Assembly: GCA_033977485.1 (NCBI GenBank)
Contig: CM066994.1
Coordinates: 9,178,001-9,242,000, forward strand
Source of the DNA: Hydrangea macrophylla
Lineage: Eukaryota > Streptophyta > Magnoliopsida > Cornales > Hydrangeaceae
Direction of reading: 5' to 3'
Length of the DNA: 64,000 nt
Positions 11,529-22,893 of the stretch are shown here, piece by piece. The notes under the pieces were generated by a model. That model was not told where the DNA came from and did no database searches. It saw only the letters and a list, made by a program, of their open reading frames with translations. Every line of letters starts with the position of its first letter. The first letter of the stretch is position 1. Position numbers and translations under genes: made by a program.

Positions 11529-14500
11529 TGAGAGGGGATGTGCAACAACGAAGATAGCAAGGAAACATCATTTAGGATTCAGGAAAAGCAGAGCTTAAAA
11601 CACTCTAGACATTCAGGGTCCGTTTGATAAAACTAAAAATTAAGCATTGAATTTTTAGTGCTGAAAAGTTCAAGCATTTGAATTACAAAACTAAAAATAA
11701 AGTGATTTTCTTCAGTGAAAATTTGTTACTTAAAAGTTTCAGCAGGTTTTGGCTGTTTTTTCAGTTAAGTGGTGCTGTGGTACATTATCAAACACATTGA
11801 AAAGAAATAAGTGCTGAAACTTTTCATTTTCAACACTTAATTGGGTTATCAAACGCACCCATAGTCTTTTCTTAATCCTTTTTTCTGGTCACAACTAGTA
11901 GAAAGGTGAGACTGATTCTGAGCACAGGGGAAGCACTCTAGACATTTCAGTTTTAAAGTGGCTTAAATGATGATGTGGTTGTCCTAGGAGATTATTTGGT
12001 TTCACTTTGAAGCTATTGAAATATCAGGAAGCTTAGGATGCTATTTTTAAGGGGGGTCCTAGATTATCAAACCCTGAAACAGGCGAACAAGCTAAAATGG
12101 AGGCTATCCCACTCATAATTTACTTGGCGATACAGTGTCTCCTTAACGACGTGTTTGTGGTTATATTATGGTTGGTTTTATGTATGATCGCATAGTGCAT
12201 ACGAACGAAATACTCCTATGCCCCCACCCACCCGGGAAAAAATAAAAATAAAAATTGTGTCCTCCTTAATGAATTTACAATGTCTTATTGGGAGCCGAAG
12301 ATGAGAAGAAACCTAAGAATCAGATGGTGGAGTTGGAATAAACAGTGGTTGAAGAGCTTAAGGTGTGAATGGCTTAAGTTGTAGATGGAGTGTTCTTACA
12401 CTATGATTGGGAGTTTAAAAAATGAGAGAAAAGAAGAGAAAGGGAGAGAAAGTACCTCACTTTCTCTTATTTTTTCTCGTTTGCGAGTTTTAATGAGGAG
12501 AGAAAAGGAGAGAAAACTAACCCCCACATTTTATTTCAATTTCTCTCTCCAAATTGCGAAGAAAATGAGAGAAAAGAAAGTGGGGATTAATTAATATTTC
12601 ATAATACCCACTATACCCTTCTAGTTTAGTCTTACCTAAATGTAATTCCATCTAAGTCCTAGGGCTTGTATAATACACATACGTACATTAGAAAAATTAA
12701 AACACGACAGCTGCACAGAAAAACCAGCGACCAGACCTTCTTCCCATTGCCAGGTCGCCTTCCTAGGTATGTATGGCTGAGTGTGCAGTGTATGACATGA
12801 GTGTAAGGCGTGAGTGTATGACATGCGTGTGGCGTGAGTGTATGGTGTGAGTGTATGACGTGAGTGTGTGCGCGCGCGCCGCAATGTACGAACGAAGTGT
12901 ACATGCTGTGTGTGAATATGTATTATTTTTTTTGCAAGCGTGCATATGAATTTGTGGTGGGTGTTGATTCTTATGCCACATCGTTGCTGTTTGTAGGGGT
13001 TTTTTTATTTTTGAATAGCTTTTTTGCATCATTGTTACTTTTTGTAGTTTTTTTTTTTTTTTTTTCTCAACAGCTTTTTGTAGAGAGAAAAGGAAAACAA
13101 TAGAGGGGTTATTAGTCCAAGTTATTGATGGGCAGAATGGTAACTTTATTTATTTTTTCTTTTCTTTTCTTTTCTTCTGAACTTGCAAACAAGGGGAAAG
13201 AAAGTTGCTTTCTCTTCTCTCCTCAACTCCCAAACAAGATGAAAGAAAACACCATCCTTTCTCTTCTCTTCTTATCTCTCCTCACTTACAACTTTCTCTT
13301 CTTTTCTTTTCTCTCTTAAACTCCCAATCATAGCGTTAATGTTGTGCCAAAATAGCTATTTAATGATACTCCTCCCATGCATACAAGCCAACATGTAACT
13401 TCAAGTGAGCAAGGAAAAACAAGAGCACCACAAGTAATGCCACAAGATATCCTTGTAGATGCCAAAATTGAATTTCAAGAAGACATTACAATGAAGGAAG
13501 ACGCCAAAAGGATGGAACCAAATGATGCTACTACAATTGAAAATGTTCAAAAAGAGCTAAGAGAAATCATTGTGTTTACATAGGAGGTTGAAACAAATGA
13601 GTGTACTACCATTCAACTTCGAGATATTATAAGGATGTTACTATTCCATCAATTGATCCAATAACTGACCTTGTTAATTGTTATTCTAGACAAATTCACT
13701 GACACAGAGCATATTCACTTCCTTATATCATTTGAAGTGTTTGGTCGCGGGAAATTCAGATAAGGGTCTATTTGGAGTGCCAAACAACATCCTTTTGCGA
13801 GAAAGGTGACATGGTGGAAAATTGGTTACTGTTAACTAGGCTTTGATACAACAGAAAACGATCAAGCCATTGGGATGTTCAGGGATGCTGTGAACAGTAC
13901 CCATGAATAGCATTGAGTAAGCTTCAATTGAGTTTAAGGGCGAAATTGAGTTTTGTCTTTTAACAAAATTTAGTGGCGAAGGGGACTGAGAAAATTGAGA
14001 AATACATGATTATGGGTTTCTTTTAAGGCTTAATAGTGCAGCAAATCAGAGGAAATAAGTCGAAAGAATAAGTAGTTAAGCATCACCTAGAATCCTTGGG
14101 CACACTTTACATTCCAATAAAAGAGAACATACTACTCATTGAGTTGAAAGCAATACATAGAGATGTGTGTGTACATATATATATATACAGAGAGAGAGAC
14201 AGAGAGAGAGAGACAGAGAGAGAGACAGAGACTCTAGGAATCCTCGTCATACTGAGGTAGGACAGCCGACAGCCAAACATATATAACTTGCTATCTTGAG
14301 TTTCTTATAGGTAGCATCATCTTCTTTAAAATAATCCATCCAATCACCATTATTAGTCTTCCTTTTCTTTCCAATTGTTCTTTAAGGAAAGCTTTCAACA
14401 ATGAACACAAATTTGTCAACCAACGATTTGGGGAAAACGGACCCCCCTCCCCAGCCCAACAATAGTCACGATGCATATCAGAAAAGTGTCTACAAGAGAT

Positions 14501-16422
14501 CTAACAAGTACCCTATCAGTGTTTGGGAAATTTACTTTGAAGCTCTAACAGCTCTATAATATGTTGAATGTACAAGGAAGTCATTGCTTTCCATATGCTC
14601 TTACTAGCCTCTCTGTTAAAATCGAATTTATACAGAACCCCGCAATATTATTTTGAATACCCTGCTACCCTTAAATTGTTCATCGTTTCAAATATCGTTA
14701 CAAAACCAAGGATAAAATATCACTTCGCAATATTTGAAGCAACACCTTTGTGAAGTATGAAGTTTACTTTGTTAGAATGGGGAAAACACATTACTTCAAA
14801 GTTGCAATGACCAAAAAGTTGGTCTTAAGCTAAGAAGCACCGACACGGACACGACACGATACGGTGACACGGCAAACCCTAAAAAAAGGCCGACACGACA
14901 CGGCGGCGACACGGAAACTAGTAATTATACATATATTTTTATATGTAACGATACAACATAAAAATAACAATGTTCTTAAAATAACTAAGAACTAAGATGT
15001 TAAATAAATCACCTCTAAATAAAAATTCAACATGAAAATATCATTACAATAATACCAATTAACAACTCTACCATTTGAGCACTAGTAACAAAACAACTAT
15101 AATATCATAACATACTTAAAAAAAAAAAAAGCAACAAGATGCATATAAGGTAAAGCAACAAGATGCATATAAGATCAACTTTATTGCTTTCTTTTTTAAT
15201 TTTCGATCCTCCATCTTTCTAGTAATCCTTCTATATGCCATTACTTACGTTTTAACATAAACCCCCATTTTACAACCTTATTTTACGTAATAACACTTTT
15301 TCCCCCAACATTTAAGATTCCTCTTTTAAAAAACCCATAACGTGTCGGAATAACTGTCGGAGCCGTGTCGATGGTGTGTCGGAGACGTGTCGCTGCCGTG
15401 TCGAAAATAAAATATATATATATATATATATTTAAAAATTCTAGACACGTATTTGGCATGTCGGTGTAGGAGGTGTGTCGGACACAAATACGGCACCTCC
15501 TTTGGAGTGTCGGTGCTTCCTAGGTCTTAAGGGTGGAATTTACAGCATTAGAAAGTCTAGAGAAAATTCGGCCAAAAATTTAACCAAAAAGTTAAAAGCT
15601 CATACCGGTGCTCAACTCCTCTTGAGTTTGTATCCTGAAAAGATTAACGTGTGTGATCAGATTGAAATCCAATGCAACGAGAAACAGCAATTAGGAATAT
15701 TCATCACATTCGATAGAGGTAAAAAAAGAAGAGAGCAGTAGAGGGAGAAAGAAATGTTCCTGCTCAACCAAAAGAAAGGGTATCAAACGCAAGAACATAG
15801 AACTATATACAATTCTGGTTAAGGAGTGGATATCACCAGACACCTCGTCACGTGCTCTGCTATCGGCAGCCAGATCAGGTGAGCGGGATCTGTGTCTACT
15901 CCTGTGGTGACGATCTGAGGGTGAAGTAGACCGCTCATGTCTTGTTCTAGAGGAACTAATATCGACTGCTTCCCTTCCTGACCTTCTCTCCCTTTTTTCA
16001 CTCAAATGTTCCCTATCTGAACCCCTTTCCCTTTTTTCACTCAAATGTTCCCTATCTGAACCCCTTTCTCTTTTTTCACTCAGATGTTCCTTATCTGAAC
16101 CCTTTTCCCTGTGTGTAGCCCTGTCACTGCCCCTACCGTGATTTCTCTCGTGTTCCCTATCACTTGATTTCTCAACCTCTCTTTCAGCTTGAGCCCTCAT
16201 TAGCCGCTTTGTCCGTGGTGAAGGAGAACGAGATACAGAAGAGCTTGGGTTTGCACGCTTTGGAGACCTGGTGCGACTCGAAGGCTTCCCTCTTTGTGGC
16301 GAGCCAGCTGTGCGTGAACTCCTGTGCCGGGCAGGTGATCTGTCTCGTCGAGATGGGCTCCTATGAGGTGAGCCACGACCCCTAACCGGATACTCTGAAG
16401 GGTCGGATAAATTACGCGCCAT
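7528..16422 (-). CDS. DDL: DAWDLE/SNIP1-like FHA domain protein, nine coding exons
   Basis: My exon model, in minus-strand order, is 16422-15844, 11351-11265, 11025-10968, 10581-10489, 8902-8788, 8530-8483, 8392-8347, 8219-8149 and 7567-7528. It totals 1137 bp (378 aa) and phases agree throughout. The N-terminal ~190 residues are rich in Arg-Ser and Arg-Glu. The middle holds SVAKMKAAAEALEAK and PSFELSGKLAAETNRVRG. The C-terminus is an FHA domain with the signatures FGRERR, PTDHPSCSKQHAVLQYR and IMDLGSTNGTFLN, ending in REYVMLHENSAG. In Arabidopsis DAWDLE binds pri-miRNAs and DICER-LIKE1 and helps make miRNAs and siRNAs; the animal relative is SNIP1. The FHA site recognises phosphothreonine. 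The exon 1/2 junction (15844 to 11351) is the least certain; a start at 11331 breaks the frame. The protein is somewhat longer than the ~314-aa Arabidopsis one. Introns hold several transposons. Confidence 0.88.
8570..8715. mobile_element. MITE-like repeat in DDL intron
   Basis: The ends CCATTTGGGACAGCTTTTC and (complement of) GAAAAAGCTTAAATCCAAATGG form an imperfect inverted repeat. It lies in the intron between exons 5 and 6. No target duplication is clear. Confidence 0.4.
11487..11526. repeat. (GA)n microsatellite in DDL intron
   Basis: About 20 GA units lie on the plus strand, just upstream of coding exon 2 in gene orientation. Confidence 0.95.
11616..11861. mobile_element. hAT-like MITE in DDL intron
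   Basis: The ends GGGTCCGTTTGATAAAAC and TTATCAAACGCACCC pair as an inverted repeat of the GGGTNCGTTTGATAA type common in plant hAT MITEs. The interior is AT-rich and non-coding. A clean 8-bp duplication is not visible. Confidence 0.6.
12401..13333. mobile_element. Inverted-repeat element with purine-rich TIRs, DDL intron
   Basis: CTATGATTGGGAGTTTAA at the left end is matched by the complement of TTAAACTCCCAATCATAG at the right. Both are followed inward by GAGAGAAAAGAAGAGAAAG-like sequence, so the arms pair over more than 60 bp. The middle contains a GTGAGTGTATGACG minisatellite (12778-12875). The same family occurs at 63919-64000, where it truncates the F-box pseudogene, and a looser relative lies at 59357-59793. 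No target duplication is visible. Confidence 0.65.
12778..12878. repeat. Minisatellite (GTGAGTGTATGAC)n
   Basis: About seven degenerate copies of a 12-14 bp unit end in a CG run (GCGCGCGCGC). The reading frames it creates on the minus strand (His/Thr-rich) are low complexity and not genes. Confidence 0.7.
13377..13583 (+). other. Unassigned 68-codon reading frame in DDL intron
   Basis: The frame encodes a hydrophilic, acidic peptide (for example QDILVDAKIEFQEDITMKED) whose base use is more gene-like than its surroundings. I do not recognise it. It could be a captured gene fragment or retroelement remnant, since it lies in a transposon-rich intron on the strand opposite to the host gene. Confidence 0.2.
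14830..15523. mobile_element. Non-autonomous hAT element, DDL intron
   Basis: The 694-bp element has 17-bp terminal inverted repeats differing at one base: CTAAGAAGCACCGACAC at the left, complement of GTGTCGGTGCTTCCTAG at the right. A perfect 8-bp target duplication GTCTTAAG lies at 14822-14829 and 15524-15531, the hAT hallmark. The sub-terminal regions are full of ACACGG / GTGTCG repeats. It has no transposase. It lies in the largest intron of the DAWDLE-like gene, only ~320 bp from the donor of the first coding exon. Confidence 0.88.
15985..16105 (-). repeat. In-frame 39-bp minisatellite in DDL exon 1
   Basis: Three tandem copies encode a 13-residue unit like SDREHLSEKRERG. The last two copies are almost identical in DNA, which indicates recent slippage. 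The frame is kept, so the protein gains charged, probably helical or disordered sequence in its RS-like region. Confidence 0.85.
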
Positions 16423-17409
16423 TGGTGACCTTCAATGCACTGATTTGCCTTGTCTGAGGGAAAAATGCACATCATAAATTAGGGGAGGGAAAAAAAATGC
16501 TCAATTTACAAGAGCATGACTAACTTAAATAACCTTATCTGAAAATTTTAACCCTCTTTTGATTTGCAGTGAATCATAAATAATGAAAAAATTACTTTAA
16601 TACTCCGATGTCATTTCACTATCTGCATTTTCTCATATGAATATTGGAGCAATGGTACCACTGAATACGCATAGACAAAATATCTGTAGCAGATTCTTCA
16701 CACTTATTGCATTCGGCCATGAGCACAGCCAAACAACCAGTGACACCAATACTAACAATTTTCAAGGACTTAAGCCCTCATCCGCCATTTGCACTTAGTT
16801 GCATAGCCAGAATTTTTTTTCAGTGGTGTCATACAATAACTTGACACTACATTAAAAATAAAAAATATAAAATAAAAAAAAAATTACTATTGCATATTAA
16901 ATTATCTTAAAAACTATTAACAAAAATTTTAAATTACAAATAAGAGGAAAGAAACTTGAGGACTTTAATATCATTATTCTATAGAGAAAAGTACTCCCCT
17001 GACCAAACGACACTTATTTACAATTGTCTTCGACAATTTTCTATATTTCGAAAATGTTGCATTATAGACTCGAGTGCATTGAAGCACCCCATTGGGTAAG
17101 CATGGAAAGTGGTGGGTCCCACATGCTCACCCAATGGGGTGCTTGGGTGAGCAAAAATGCACTCTATAGACTCATTGATTATGCCGTCAAAGACATCTTT
17201 TTCAATGTATGTAACCAAACAATTATTCATCCATTCACCACCCATTTGGTTGAACACGTGAATCAATGTGAAATAGAATGTGGCTGTCTAAAGCTCCTCA
17301 GATTACAAATTGACACCCTTTTTCATGTTATCCTTTTATTGTAGTGGGTTCAACTAAGAACAATGTAATTTTTAAAACATATAATGGAAGTATAAACAAT
17401 GTTCTAAAA

Positions 17410-17480
17410 ACCGCTAGGTAGTAGGCGGGCGGTTGAGGGTGCCTAGCGCCTAGGAGCATAGGCGGAGGCCTAGGCGGAAA
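17410..17480. repeat. GCCTAGG-rich repeat fragment
   Basis: A short stretch carries repeated CCTAGG / GCGCCTAGG motifs next to AATGTTCTAAAAACCG, resembling the ends of plant DNA transposons. It sits in the 5' UTR intron of the DAWDLE-like gene. No partner end was located. Confidence 0.35.
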
Positions 17481-17577
17481 ATAAATTTTTAAAACAAAAT
17501 TAATAATATAGAGACAACAAAACTCACATTATCAACAAACTAGATTTCTAATTCATATCACAAACCGACCGATCCCC

Positions 17578-17578
<1 letters not shown>

Positions 17579-17613
<35 letters not shown>
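17579..17613. repeat. Homopolymer of about 35 C
   Basis: An uninterrupted C run (G on the transcribed DAWDLE-like strand) lies inside the 5' UTR intron. The length may be inaccurate because such runs are hard to sequence. Confidence 0.8.
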
Positions 17614-17615
<2 letters not shown>

Positions 17616-17725
17616 GCAGGAATCACGAAATTCCAGTGCGGCTTCGCAGGAAATGAAGTCTCGTTTCAGTGGGATGTGTGTATTCCGTCCCCAATGTTTC
17701 CAAGGAAACGAGAGTAGTCATGTTC

Positions 17726-17843
17726 AGAGAGAGAGAGAGAGAGAGCATCCCATGTGAAAACAACTGAAAAGTAAGTGGGTGTTTCAAATTTCAATCAATT
17801 TTCGAATCAATCAAAAAATGTATAAATGAAAAATTGGGGAAAC

Positions 17844-17878
<35 letters not shown>
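17726..17878. repeat. (GA)n microsatellites in DDL 5' UTR intron
   Basis: Two GA tracts (17726-17745 and 17846-17878) read as (CT)n on the gene strand, just downstream of the first splice donor. Pyrimidine tracts in leader introns are common in plant genes. Confidence 0.9.
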
Positions 17879-17881
<3 letters not shown>

Positions 17882-17944
17882 ATTCTCTGAAGAAGAAAAA
17901 AATGATGAAATTCATTTTGAGGGTTTTGGTTATAAATCACTTAC

Positions 17945-18070
17945 CTGGTTGAGGAATCTCTTCTCCAACACTCTTCGTCCGATTTGGACTAGGGTTTCCC
18001 CTTGCAGTCAGTCACTCTTCTTCTTCTTCGTCTTGGCCTTCTCGCCTAGGGTTCCTGCCTTGCTAAGTTG
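17945..18070 (-). promoter_or_regulatory. DDL: Predicted 5' UTR exon of the DAWDLE-like gene
   Basis: Read on the minus strand, this region contains AAACCCTAG, typical of plant leaders, and CT/GAA-rich sequence. It ends CAACCAG followed by the consensus donor GTAAGTG at 17938-17944. The matching acceptor CAG lies at 16440-16442, 18 bp before the start codon. The 5' boundary is approximate. Confidence 0.6.
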
Positions 18071-18270
18071 CTGGTTGGTCTCTCCAGTAGATGAGATGAA
18101 AAGTTAAAAAGAATTGAATTTCAATCATTTATATCTATTTCTAGTTATTTTTTTTAGCTCTTTAATAAACTACAATGCTAGTGGCACACTAAAAAACATT
18201 CACACCTTGAGGTATACTAATGAGAAAAAATTGACAGTAAATCTCACAGTCTCTATCTCTCTTCTCATTA

Positions 18271-18545
18271 GTCCACGCAGTCGACAGTGAGGTCAATTAC
18301 AGAGAGTATGCAGCTCAACAGCCCAATCTAGTCGACTTTGTCGGGGGCTCAGTGGACTGGAATCTCAATTTCTCAGTCGACTGGTACCTGTCCGATCAAC
18401 TGGAAAGATTCAGCAGAATAACAATTTAGTCGACTTAAACAAATAAACCAGTCGACTGGTTTCTTTAAATCTAGGAAGAAATTTCGTTTAACAAGTGGGT
18501 CCAGTCGACTGTGGTCCCAACCCCGTCGACTGTTTTCCTCTGCTG
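18271..18545. repeat. CAGTCGACTG palindrome cluster in LTR A3
   Basis: About eight exact or one-off copies of the self-complementary word CAGTCGACTG or its core GTCGAC are separated by unique spacers of roughly 10-40 bp. They lie toward the 3' end of the LTR in its own orientation, as in A1 and A2. Confidence 0.85.
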
Positions 18546-20173
18546 TTGCACAATCTGCAAAATTTCAATATATAGTTATCCAAACTCAAGCGGGGATTAA
18601 AGAACACGCATCAACTCATCACAAAGGGGTTCTAACTATATTACAACATCTCCAAAATATAATTTACATGAGTTTTACTACGAATTGCCACACTACGGAT
18701 CCTTTTTGAGATTTTTAAGTTAAAACAAAACATAGTTCTAGTTATGAAAATTCATTATTACAACATGGAAATAGAAACCAAAAACATTTATAAGGACGTT
18801 CGTCTTATCGGCCTCACTCTTCTCGCTTCTTTTTTCCTTTTCTTCTTTTCACCTGTAACGGAGTATAGCTCCACTACTCAGCTATATGCTGAGTGCACAA
18901 TTCTAAACATATGCTTATATGACAATTCATGCTTTAAGACATCAAAACACATCAAACTGGTCTCTAGGAGTGTGGTACGTTTCCATCCGGTAAATGAGAT
19001 TGATGTCGTGGAAGGCCTTCCTCTTCCACGCAGCCAATGCCCTGGCTGGGCCTTCTCCAAGCCAGACACAACAACTATCGATATCACAATCTGCAAACTT
19101 CGATGAGCTTACCCCCGGATGGAATTGCACAAAACCCCCGCCCTCATCCTTTGACCCACATAGACATAACATGCTCATATAATCACATATACGTGCTTTT
19201 ATCGCAGTTTCACGTGCATGATTAACTGGCCTACTTAATACATGAATTTCACCCGAATCCAAAATATCAAGTCGGATATCTAAAACATATAATTCTCCAA
19301 TAATTCATAGGATTAGAATTCATACCTCGAGCTACGGTCCTATAATTTCATAGGAAGAACTAGTAGGCCGATTAAACGTCGAATATCCGATCTCAAGTGA
19401 TTCTTACAAGTATTATCATGTTTTTTCCAAATTTCCAAAATTAGGATTTACTAAAAAGTTTGTCAAACGTAGCCCAAGAGGTATCAAAATGTAGCTATTA
19501 CCTCGATGAGTTCAAATATAAAATTTGGAAGATAACAAACGGGCAGAAGTCCGTCGATTTGCGTCTTGAAGCTCTAAGCACTCAAAACCCCCCAAATCTC
19601 CCAAGCTCTCAACTATTTGATTTTGGATTTTTATGAACAATATCTTAAGGTTTCTATATATAGACACAACTCTTAAGAAATACGTTTACCTCCCCATAAG
19701 TTCTCAAAACTTCTAATTATCCCTCGAAACGTCGCACACGTCCAAATTATTACTTCGTGAGTGAAAACTATAAAATATAAAAGTTTCTGACTAAGTTCCG
19801 TTTGTTGCTGTAATTACGTCCGAAAACTAATTTTCGTGGAATCTCTAGATAAGACACCTTTTATGCAACGCATCCTATTGGTTATCGTTAGAACCATCAA
19901 AACGATCCAATACAGGATTAAAACTATCAGAAATTATACTACATATGTAATTTCACTATTCACATATACTAGATATTTCAAATAACATTTAAGTCAAATA
20001 AATGTCATTTAAATCATATCAATGCCTCATGATTTTACAACTGGCGTGTCCTCGATTAACACTCAACGTTGACCACCATCAATCTCATCTCAATTATTAA
20101 TCGACATTAATAATTTTTTAGAAATCAAATATACAATTTAAAACAATATGATTTTCCCGGGATGGGTGTGACA
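18290..20173 (-). mobile_element. LTR family A, copy A3 (truncated)
   Basis: Read on the minus strand it starts TGTCACACCC at 20173. It shares with copies A1 and A2 the block around CTATATATAG (19653-19664), GGGGAGGTAAACG, the phrases AACGGAACTTAG and TTTTCACTC, and a terminal cluster of CAGTCGACTG words (18271-18540). The usual end (GGACCGGGCTGTGACA) is missing, so it is truncated at about 18290. It has no coding capacity. Confidence 0.6.
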
Positions 20174-20227
20174 ACAAAAAATAAAATTACAAATAGAAAC
20201 ATAAACAATTTACCCAAAAGACACAAC

Positions 20228-20840
20228 AAAAATGTGCTTTGGCGACAAACAGATTTTGTCGCCAAAAGTCCATTTTTAGTCGCTAAAGGCTTTAGCGACG
20301 AAAATATTTTCGTCGCCAATTTTGTCGCCTTTGCCTTGTCGCCAAAGTCCCCTGGCGACGAAATTTATCTTTTGTCACGATAGACAAAAATGGCGACGAA
20401 ATAATTTCGTCGCTATTGATCACAATTTTCGTCGCCATTGATGCACATTTTGTCGTCAAAAGAGTCATTTTTTGTAGTAATTTTGCATTAGCGATGAAAA
20501 CGTTTCGTCACCAATTCATCATATGCAATGGCGACGAATTTTTTTGTCGCCAATTCATTTTCAGCATATGTAATGGTAATGAAATAATTTTGTCACCAAA
20601 GACATAAAATGGTTTGCTTGTATTAGCGACAAGAAAAGTTCGTCGCCAATTCATCATATGCAATGGCGATGAAATAATTTTGTCGCCAAAGATATAACAC
20701 AGTTTGCTAGTATTAGCGACGAAAAAAGTTCGTCGCCAATTCATTATATGCAATGTTGACAAAAATTTTTCGTCGCCAATTCATTTTCAGCATATGTAAT
20801 GGCGACGAAATAATTTGTCGCCAAAGATATAAAATGGTTT
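20228..20840. repeat. TTTCGTCGC / GCGACGAAA array, CACTA-like
   Basis: Roughly 20 copies of GCGACGAAA or its complement are arranged head to head and head to tail. The sequence TTTTTTGTAGTA at 20467-20478 resembles the reverse of a CACTACAAAAAA terminus. Plant CACTA elements carry such sub-terminal repeats as transposase-binding sites. No transposase is present. Reading frames here are artefacts of the repeat. Confidence 0.6.
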
Positions 20841-22072
20841 CCAAATTTTATATTCCAAATGTTTTTTGTATACATGTGGCAGTGGGCCCACTGAATTTTG
20901 ATTGTAGAATGTTGAAGTGACCCCACTATTATTAAAGGTGGTCTCACTGCTATCTGTATTTAGAAAGCATTTGTGATAGAAAATTTTGAAAGCATAATAT
21001 TACTCCAATAATGCTAAGCACACACCTTTAACCACACCCCAAACCATAACACATGCTTTAAATAAGTGTACCTTGTAGTGTGAATTTTTCACACATGTTG
21101 GACCATGTCTCTTGAACAATCTCAGTATATATGGCGCAAGACGATTCCACATATCGAGGTCAGAATGGGATTGAGTGTTTTCACGTCTCACCGTATACCT
21201 TGTGCTGTGTGGATTTTTCACACAGGGCCCACTCTTTTTTGGGAAGCACGAGTATAACACCCATATGCGTGTTATTGCATTTCATTACATTGTCATGCAT
21301 GATAATGTGATGTGTTGTGAATTTGTGGCACAGGTGTGAGTTAGTGGTGACTCATGAGTTGATTTGGGTGTCTGTGTGTGAGAACCTGTCACGCCCCGAC
21401 GTAGCATAAATAAGGAAAGAGTTTAATTTCCTTTATGGACCCGTAGGTCGCGACAGTTTGAAGGATCGATTCCGTCCCAAACGTCGAACAACAATAAACA
21501 ATAATTAGAGCAGAACAATCAAGGCTTATAAATATATTTCTAACTTAATAAGTATTACAGCACGGGTCATCTAAAGGCACAGACCGCCTTGAAACAAAAC
21601 AATAACTTAATGTCTATTACAATCATCCTTATTACAAACCAGTTCATAACTTAAAACATTCAACTTAATTATGTAATGACGATAACAGTTCTCTTCCAAA
21701 AGCCGCCGTTCTCAATTAGCATAGTCATAAGGCTCAGCATAGTCGTAACCTGAAAAGCCTGAACACGAATGTCCAGGACGCATCAACGTCGTCAACTTCA
21801 AGAAGCTGGTGAGCATTAAAAACATAACTTTGAATGTAAAACATACCCATTTACCTTTTTCCATTTTTCAATTTGTAGAATCAATAGTTTAACCATAGAA
21901 AAAATCCAATTATAAAATAACAAGGAATATATTTAAAAGTCGTTCATTCGTTTTAAAACATATGATCGTGTATGAGACAATGCACCACACTCATCTTACC
22001 GACTCTTTTCTCTCGACAGACACAACAACCCATTATCTCAATCCAGTATCTTTGAAACACTAAGATAGCCAC

Positions 22073-22352
22073 ACTTTAGCAACGGGGCGCCAGGGAGTGT
22101 CCAGTTTGCCTCACACTTTGGTCCGGGGTACCAGGGAGTGTCCATTGCCTCACACTTTGAATACCTAATCCGCCATGCAAATACTGGAGCAACCTCACGC
22201 AGTATCCAGACTCGGGTATCAGGGAGTGTCCGTAGGCCACACTTTAGCACTACCATGGGTGCCAGTGAGTGTCCAAGTTCGGCGTCACACGCTTCAACGC
22301 TTCCATGGGCGTCAGGGAGTGTCCATATTTGCCACCATCGCATTTCAAAGAT
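22073..22352 (-). repeat. Five-unit AGGGAGTGTCC array in LTR B1
   Basis: Five units of ~40-70 bp each contain CACACTTT or CACACGCTT followed by CAGGGAGTGTCCA (one CAGTGAGTGTCCA). Units differ internally but keep order, and the same five units are found in B2 at 27730-28010. The long reading frames here are by-products. Confidence 0.85.
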
Positions 22353-22705
22353 ACCCTCGTCGTAATCTCAACCACAGCCACAACCGCAATCTCAATCTCA
22401 ATTTCAATCTCAATCTTGACCTCATACTCTTTCCACACTGACCATTACTCTTTTCCCCACTGACTGACACTCACATGCATGTACCACTGACCCCACATGA
22501 ATGACATGAACTTAAACACAAAGTAAATCGCTGAATTAAAGGAACAACGTACATACGGGAATTGATAAGTCATAATACAACGTTCTATTCGTCCAAACAT
22601 AATCAATTAGGATTCTGTTTTAATAGTTTTCCCCAAACAGAACCTTAACAGTACTTAAAAGTTGAACCAAACAGTCCCTTAACACAAAACAAACAAAAAC
22701 CACAA

Positions 22706-22893
22706 ACTGGCAGATCGCGCGCGCGGGCCGCTTGCGTGACGGGTCGCTCGCGCGATTTGCCTATTTTCCTTTTATATATATATATATATATATATCTTTT
22801 TCCTCGGCCAGAAAACACAGGGCTTGCGCGCGCGGATCGCTCGTGCGAGGGGTCGCTCGCGCGGGCCACTCGCGCGATCGCGCGCGCGATTAA
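22706..22893. repeat. GC-rich palindrome cluster in LTR B1
   Basis: About nine words of the type TCGCGCGCGCG, TCGCTCGCGCGA or GCGCGCGC are split by an AT-rich spacer with a (TA)n tract (22773-22795). It occupies the position that in copy B2 holds CAATCGATTG words. Confidence 0.8.

Noticed and set aside
12636..13032. Overlapping minus-strand frames rich in His and Thr
   Set aside because: They are translations of the GTGAGTGTATGAC minisatellite in several frames; no unique sequence or motif.
16164..16475. Reading frames overlapping DDL exon 1 in other frames
   Set aside because: They are shadows of the RS-rich coding exon, whose arginine-rich codons leave other frames open.
22038..22465. Several 60-100-codon frames in LTR B1 (and matching ones in B2 at 27541-28023)
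   Set aside because: They fall on the five-unit array; both strands are open because of the repeat, with no protein family recognised.
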